The notes beneath the pieces were generated by a model. The model was not told the origin of the DNA. It was given only the letters and a program-made list of their open reading frames with translations, and ran no database searches. From NCBI RefSeq assembly GCF_001306115.1, contig NZ_LGCL01000015.1:248001-312000 (forward strand): a stretch of 64,000 nt of DNA. Direction: 5' to 3'. Source of the stretch: Ornatilinea apprima (GTDB lineage Bacteria; Chloroflexota; Anaerolineae; Anaerolineales; Anaerolineaceae). Below, piece by piece: positions 59,630 through 64,000 of this stretch (its first letter is position 1; each line of letters begins with the position of its first letter). Made by a program: the position numbers and the translations under genes.

Positions 59630-60415
59630 ATGGTTTCCCCCACTCAAAACAAAAAGTGGGCGGTGCTTTCCGCCCTGATCCTGTTTGGTGTCAACGGCCT
59701 GGTACTGATTCTGATGGAAATCCCCCATGAGTGGAGCCTGCCAGCCTGGTTCCGCGCGTTAGCCGGTGCATTCATGATCGTCGAGTTGCTGGTCGCCCCG
59801 CTGGGGCTGTTCCTCGGCTGGCTGGCGGGCTTCCCGCGCTGGGTCTTCCCCTACGCCACTCAGGCCTTGCTCATGTCCTTCTATATGCATAACGTGGCTA
59901 CTCCCGGTCTGAAGATTTTCAGCTATACCTTCGGGCCACGCGACCTGTGGTCCTGGCGTGCCTGGCTGCCCTTGGGCCTGGCCTGCGCCGCCGCGCTGCT
60001 GATCACCCGCTCGCTTGAGCCGCTGAAGCAAGCCTTCCGCCAGGTGGAAGCCGACTCTTCTGTGCTGGCTTACGCCTATCTGGGCTGCCTTCCACTGTTC
60101 ATCGCGGTCAATTTTGACGAAATGGACCGCCTGTATTCGTTCTATTTCATGCTGGCCTTCACCGTCATCCTTTTGGTCACCAGCGTCCTGTATGTGTGGA
60201 TCGAGGACCGCAAGGCTCACAGCCGGGTATTGGCTGCCGGCGGCACGCTGATACTGCTCGCCATCCCCATTGGCGTGCACCTTTACTGGACGCGCACCTT
60301 TGGCGTCAACGAAGCCGTGTCCGTTGCCTGTTTCTCCACCCTGCTGCTGCTCTACCTGCTGTGTTTCACCCCCATCTTCTTCCCGCCGCCCACCCGCAAA
60401 ACCCAGGCGGGTTAA
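59630..60415 (+). CDS. Polytopic membrane protein, unrecognised
   Basis: A 261-residue protein with about eight hydrophobic helices and short charged loops. It starts MVSPTQNKKWAVLSALILFG, with no cleavable signal evident. A PRDLWSWRAWLPLGLA segment near residue 104 and FDEMDRLYSFYFMLAF near residue 158 are distinctive, but I know no family for them. AAAGGCGC is a modest ribosome site. It follows the repeat array and is convergent with the histidine phosphatase gene, overlapping its end by 4 bases. Confidence 0.75.
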   Translation: MVSPTQNKKWAVLSALILFGVNGLVLILMEIPHEWSLPAWFRALAGAFMIVELLVAPLGLFLGWLAGFPRWVFPYATQALLMSFYMHNVATPGLKIFSYTFGPRDLWSWRAWLPLGLACAAALLITRSLEPLKQAFRQVEADSSVLAYAYLGCLPLFIAVNFDEMDRLYSFYFMLAFTVILLVTSVLYVWIEDRKAHSRVLAAGGTLILLAIPIGVHLYWTRTFGVNEAVSVACFSTLLLLYLLCFTPIFFPPPTRKTQAG

Positions 60416-61041
60416 CCCTGCTTTTCTTCTTCCTCCGGCCAGTTAAAATTGACCACCTGGTTGTAATTCAGCACGCGCGGCAGCACCCCGTCAAAATGCA
60501 GGGTGGTGATCGAGGCGGTGAAGGTCAGCAGGCGCTGAAAATCGTTCAGCGCCATATTGAGGTAGTGCGCGGTCAACAGCCGCACCACGTCGCCGTGCGT
60601 GAAGCACGCCACCACGTCCTTTTCACCGGATTCAGCCGCCAGCCGTTCGATCTCCGCCACGGCGCGCTGCTGCACCTCCACCAGCGTCTCGCCGCCGGGG
60701 AAGCGCACGGCCTGCGCATCTTCCTGCACCTGTTTCCACAGCGCTTCTTTTTGCAAATCCGTGTAGCTCGCCCCCTGCCAGTCGCCAAAATCCACCTCGT
60801 TCAACCCCGCGAGCACCTGCACCTCCAGCCCCTTGGCTTGCGCCAGGGGTTGGGCAGTCTCCAGCGCGCGCTCCATCGGGCTGCTGTAAATGGCTTTGAT
60901 CGGCGCGGCGGCCAGCGCGCTGGCAATTTCCTGCGCCTGGCGCTGCCCGGCCTCGTTCAGATGAATCGCTGGCAGGCGGCCGGCCAACCCTTTCTTTAAC
61001 ATGTCATTTTCACCATGACGGATGAGCAAAATGGTGGGCAT
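60412..61041 (-). CDS. Histidine phosphatase family protein (phosphoglycerate mutase-like)
   Basis: A 209-residue phosphatase of the histidine-acid/PGM fold. The catalytic motif is LLIRHGEND near residue 5, followed by LNEAGQRQAQEIA and IYSSPMERALETA near residue 52. The acid is in LNEVDFGDWQG near residue 82, and the second catalytic His in CFTHGDVVR near residue 147. Members act on alpha-ribazole phosphate, sugar phosphates or phosphoglycerate; the substrate is not clear here. It lies 3 bases after the rarA stop and is likely co-transcribed. Confidence 0.92.
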   Translation of the reverse strand: MPTILLIRHGENDMLKKGLAGRLPAIHLNEAGQRQAQEIASALAAAPIKAIYSSPMERALETAQPLAQAKGLEVQVLAGLNEVDFGDWQGASYTDLQKEALWKQVQEDAQAVRFPGGETLVEVQQRAVAEIERLAAESGEKDVVACFTHGDVVRLLTAHYLNMALNDFQRLLTFTASITTLHFDGVLPRVLNYNQVVNFNWPEEEEKQG

Positions 61042-61044
61042 GGT

Positions 61045-62451
61045 CTATTTTCCTTTTTGCGGCGGGCGTACGTGCCCGGGCAGCTGCGATTTCTCTTGTG
61101 AGGGTTTGCCTGCCGCTCCCGCCAGGCCTTCCTGCTGCTGGGCGCGCAGGCGGCTGACGCGCTCGCTGACCTCGGCCTCGTAGCCCTGATCGGAGGGTTT
61201 GTAGAATTGTGCCTGCACATCTTCCGGCAGGTAGCGCTGGGCCACAAAATGGCCGGGGAAATTATGCGGATACTTATAGCCCTTGCCGTGTCCCAACCCT
61301 TTCGAGTCGCGGTTGGCGTCCATCAGGTGGGTGGGCACCGGCCCCACGCCGTGCTGCTCAACATATTTCATTGCCTCAAAGATAGCCAGCGCCGAGTTGG
61401 ACTTGGGCGCGGTTGCCAGGTAGAGGGTAGCTTCCGCAATGGGAAAGTAGCCTTCCGGCAGGCCGATATAGTCAAACGCCTGCGCGGCTGCCGTGACCAC
61501 CACCAGCGCCTGCGGATCGGCCAGGCCAATGTCTTCTCCGGCCAGCACAATCAGACGGCGCAGAATAAAGCGCGGGTCTTCCCCGGCGGCCAGCATCTTG
61601 GCCAGCCAGTAGAGAGCCGCGTCGGGGTCCGAGCCGCGCACCGATTTGATGAAAGCCGAAATGGTATCGTAGTGTGCGTCGCCATTTTTGCCGTAGATCA
61701 CCGCCCGGCGCTGAATGGACTCTTCCGCCGCCTCCAGGTCAATTTGCACATTCCCTTCCAGGTCGGCGGGCGTGCTTTCCACAGCCAGTTCCAGCGCATT
61801 CAGCGCGTTGCGCGCGTCGCCGTTGGAGAGGTTGACCAGGTGCTGAAAGGCCTCGTCGCTGATCTGCACGCTGCGCGATCCGTAGCCGCGTTCTTCATCG
61901 GCCAGCGCCTGGCGCAGAATGCGCGTGATCTGCTCTTCGCTGAGCGGCTCCAGTTGGAAAATGCGCGAGCGCGAAACCAGCGCCGGGATGACTTCAAAAT
62001 AGGGGTTCTCGGTGGTCGCGCCAATCAGCATAATCATGCCGCTTTCCACGTGCGGCAGCAGCGCGTCTTGCTGGGCTTTGTTCCAACGGTGAACTTCATC
62101 CACAAACAGGATCGTGCGCGTCTGATACAGCTTGCGGCGCTCTTCGGCCTTGGCGATGACCTCGCGCAGCTGCGGCACCCCGGCCAACACCGCCGAGATG
62201 GTCTCAAAATGGGCGTGGGTATGCGCGGCGATCAACTGCGCCAGGGTGGTTTTACCGGTGCCGGGCGGGCCGAAGAAGATGATCGAAGAAAACAGCCGGT
62301 CGGCCTGAATGGCGCGGCGCAGCAATTTCCCTTCGCCAATAATATGCTCCTGGCCGATGAACTCTTCCAGGGTGCGCGGGCGCATGCGCGCCGCGAGTGG
62401 GGCTTCCTGGCGCATACGCTGCCGCATGGCGTGATCAAATAAATCGCTCAT
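61045..62451 (-). CDS. rarA: Replication-associated recombination protein A (AAA+ ATPase)
   Basis: A 468-residue RarA/MgsA (WRNIP1) family clamp-loader-like ATPase acting at stalled replication forks. The opening RMRPRTLEEFIGQEHIIGEG near residue 22, Walker A FFGPPGTGKTTLAQ near residue 60, Walker B ILFVDEVHRWNKAQQDALLP near residue 112 and the sensor IGATTENPYFEV near residue 142 are diagnostic. The ATG at 62451 is chosen over one 12 codons upstream since it gives the standard MSDLFDHAM opening. The C-terminal 30 residues are Gln/Pro-rich. Confidence 0.96.
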   Translation of the reverse strand: MSDLFDHAMRQRMRQEAPLAARMRPRTLEEFIGQEHIIGEGKLLRRAIQADRLFSSIIFFGPPGTGKTTLAQLIAAHTHAHFETISAVLAGVPQLREVIAKAEERRKLYQTRTILFVDEVHRWNKAQQDALLPHVESGMIMLIGATTENPYFEVIPALVSRSRIFQLEPLSEEQITRILRQALADEERGYGSRSVQISDEAFQHLVNLSNGDARNALNALELAVESTPADLEGNVQIDLEAAEESIQRRAVIYGKNGDAHYDTISAFIKSVRGSDPDAALYWLAKMLAAGEDPRFILRRLIVLAGEDIGLADPQALVVVTAAAQAFDYIGLPEGYFPIAEATLYLATAPKSNSALAIFEAMKYVEQHGVGPVPTHLMDANRDSKGLGHGKGYKYPHNFPGHFVAQRYLPEDVQAQFYKPSDQGYEAEVSERVSRLRAQQQEGLAGAAGKPSQEKSQLPGHVRPPQKGK

Positions 62452-62549
62452 TCTACCCAGCCTGTTCGCTTCGGATGATACATCCATTCTACCATATAAC
62501 AGATGTTCTATTTAAGAGGGTGTTTCCTATGGGTTGGTCCAGTCGGGAG

Positions 62550-63332
62550 TTATTCCTGCACTCGCGGCGCCGGTTGTACCAGCAAGTCGGCCAGCGCCAG
62601 TAGAGAGTTAACCCGCGCGTCGGGCTGCCCCGCGCTTGGGATGGTCATTTGCTCGGCATTGGGCACGCGGCGGGTGATCCACACGCTGGCCATGCCCAGT
62701 TGGTTGGCCCCCACGATATCCGCCGCCAGCGAATCCCCCACCATCACCGCTTCCTGCGGCGCGATCTGCCAGGCGTCCAGCGCCTGCCGAAAAATCTGCT
62801 CGTGCGGCTTGCGGAGTCCCACGTCCGCCGAGATGAGAATCTGCTCCAGGTACGGGCGGATGCCCGCTTTGTCGACCAGGCGCTGCGCGTCCCGCGCGTA
62901 GGCCGCGTTGGAAATCAATCCCAGCCGCAGCCCGGCTTGCTTGAGCTGGGTCAGGCAGGTGTGCGCGTCTTCTTCCACATTCCAGTGCTGCTGCGAAACC
63001 GCGTACATCGCGTCCAACACCGGCAGCAAATCATCATCGCGCGCACTGGCATAACCGCGCTCCAGCAACAGAGAGCGCAGCACATGTTCAGAAGTGTGTT
63101 CGATACAGTTCAGGTCGCGCTGCTGGTAATAAGCGTTGATGCGCTCACTGAACTCGCGTAGAAAGGCCTTTTCTTCGAGCGCGTAGCCGCGGCGCAGCAG
63201 CTCGGCCGTCAGCGCCAGGTATGAGCGCGCGTACACGTCCGGCCAGTAACCATTAAAATACATCAGCGTGTTGCCTAAATCAAAGAAAACGGCCTTAAAG
63301 CGCTGTTGTTGAAAGTCGACCCTGCTTTTCAT
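62550..63332 (-). CDS. HAD-superfamily hydrolase
   Basis: A 260-residue HAD phosphatase with a helical C1 cap. The nucleophile motif is FFDLGNTLMYF near residue 16, motif II is GLISNAAY near residue 138, motif III Lys is in GLRKPHEQIF near residue 172, and the acidic end is MVGDSLAADIVGA near residue 196. The Asn at DLGNTL in place of the usual DxD second Asp is seen in part of the family. The substrate is unknown. It lies 18 bases after the next gene on the minus strand, so is probably in an operon with it. Confidence 0.88.
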   Translation of the reverse strand: MKSRVDFQQQRFKAVFFDLGNTLMYFNGYWPDVYARSYLALTAELLRRGYALEEKAFLREFSERINAYYQQRDLNCIEHTSEHVLRSLLLERGYASARDDDLLPVLDAMYAVSQQHWNVEEDAHTCLTQLKQAGLRLGLISNAAYARDAQRLVDKAGIRPYLEQILISADVGLRKPHEQIFRQALDAWQIAPQEAVMVGDSLAADIVGANQLGMASVWITRRVPNAEQMTIPSAGQPDARVNSLLALADLLVQPAPRVQE

Positions 63333-63350
63333 CTCCCAAATAAACCTGTA

Positions 63351-64000
63351 TTAATACCCCTTGTCAAAGTCGAATTGGTTATACAGCGGCAAACCGCTCA
63401 GATAGCGCTCAAGATTCACCATAAACAGTTCGGCTGCCAGGCGGTCATAATGCACGCTGCTGATGGCGATATGCGGCGTAACCAGCATATTGGGCAGCTT
63501 CCAGAAGACATGATTCTTGGGCAGCGGTTCTGTGGCAAATACATCCAGCGCTGCCCCGGCGATTTTCTTCGTCGTCAACGCGTCCACCAGCGCGGCTTCA
63601 TCCACCACCCCGCCGCGGCTGATATCGATCAGGTAGGCGTTGGGCTTCATCAACTCAAATTCGCGCTTGCCGATCAGCCCGCGGGTTTGCGGCGTGAGCG
63701 GAACGGTAACCACCACAAAATCGCATTCCTTGATCATCGAGCCGCGCGCTTCCACCGGGTACAGGCGGCGGAACAGATTGCCTTCCGGGTCGCCCAGGCC
63801 GGGCGGGGTGTAACCGCGATCTTCGGGGTGCATCACATCGCGCTTGGCGGCCAGCACGGTTACATCGAACGGCTGCAGCAGGCGCGCCAGCTCGCGGCCG
63901 ATGCTGCCGTAGCCGATAATTCCCACCGTGCTGCCGCGCAGTTCCTGAGGAACGTAGCGCTTCAAGCGGTCAACCGGCCAATCCGCGGCGGTCTGGTTTT
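63351..64000 (-). CDS. D-isomer-specific 2-hydroxyacid dehydrogenase, 5' partial
   Basis: The last 216 residues of an NAD(P)-dependent 2-hydroxyacid dehydrogenase. The frame is open to the right edge of the window, so the start is outside; an in-frame TTG at 63965 is not the real start because coding continues before it (WPVDRLKRYVPQ). The dinucleotide loop is GIIGYGSIGRELARLL, the Arg region is LIDISRGGVVDEAALVDAL and the catalytic His is in LVTPHIAISS. Members include phosphoglycerate and glyoxylate/hydroxypyruvate dehydrogenases. The substrate is not decidable from this fragment. Confidence 0.9.
   Translation of the reverse strand, partial: NQTAADWPVDRLKRYVPQELRGSTVGIIGYGSIGRELARLLQPFDVTVLAAKRDVMHPEDRGYTPPGLGDPEGNLFRRLYPVEARGSMIKECDFVVVTVPLTPQTRGLIGKREFELMKPNAYLIDISRGGVVDEAALVDALTTKKIAGAALDVFATEPLPKNHVFWKLPNMLVTPHIAISSVHYDRLAAELFMVNLERYLSGLPLYNQFDFDKGY

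Noticed and set aside
61207-62442. 411-codon plus-strand open frame opposite rarA
   Set aside because: Shadow frame; rarA on the minus strand carries intact Walker and sensor motifs.

Overview
The window looks like chromosome of an anaerobic member of the Chloroflexota, most likely class Anaerolineae. This is inferred from gene content: group 4 [NiFe] hydrogenase, tungsten-type aldehyde oxidoreductase, Hdr/Flx electron-transfer genes, many solute-binding lipoproteins and ABC systems, and a T-box on a tRNA synthetase gene. No rRNA or other firm phylogenetic marker is present, so the placement is not proven. Genes are GC-rich and tightly packed. The control regions are AT-richer and several contain near-perfect sigma-70 promoters.

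Layout. 1-3.8 kb: the end of an Ech/Hyc-like membrane-bound [NiFe] hydrogenase operon with its maturation protease. 3.9-9.9 kb: a DMT-family transporter, an unrecognised 576-residue protein, and valS behind a T-box with a GUC specifier. 9.9-12.6 kb: Nudix hydrolase, sugar-type solute-binding lipoprotein, and tRNA-Cys, tRNA-Gly and tRNA-Lys. 12.7-16.3 kb: a complete ECF transporter (S, T, A, A'). 16.4-18.3 kb: a membrane protein gene split by a frameshift at a run of seven T, and a Cys-rich small protein. 18.4-25.1 kb: pgi and a BMP-family nucleoside-type ABC importer. 25.2-28.7 kb: GNAT, HAD phosphatase, fbp, arsC-like.

28.9-39.2 kb is the most interesting part. A MoaD-like protein, an aldehyde ferredoxin oxidoreductase (AOR), a ferredoxin, HdrA, HdrC, an MvhD/FlxD protein, three Flx/sulfhydrogenase-like Fe-S and flavin subunits and a polyferredoxin lie head to tail on the minus strand. 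HdrA is interrupted by an in-frame UGA exactly where homologues carry a conserved Cys, and a bacterial SECIS-like hairpin follows it, so it reads as a selenoprotein. No HdrB is present. The set suggests a tungsten/molybdenum oxidoreductase wired to flavin-based electron bifurcation or confurcation with NAD(P)H and ferredoxin. The hydrogenase at the left edge could dispose of reduced ferredoxin as H2 (inference).

39.5-52.3 kb is a glycerol/dihydroxyacetone regulon: GlpA-like and GlpB-like dehydrogenase subunits, a DUF1667 protein, a DhaR-like activator, GlpF, DhaK, DhaL, GlpK and a three-domain PTS protein DhaM (EIIA-HPr-complete EI). A perfect-consensus promoter and two tandem 17-bp palindromes precede glpF. 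The 52.3-53.0 kb intergenic region carries a second, different pair of palindromes. The rest holds plsC, a DUF3105 protein, a MarR regulator driving a heterodimeric ABC exporter, a tandem array of about 173-bp REP-like repeats (59.1-59.6 kb), a membrane protein, a histidine phosphatase, rarA, a HAD phosphatase and a 2-hydroxyacid dehydrogenase running off the right edge.
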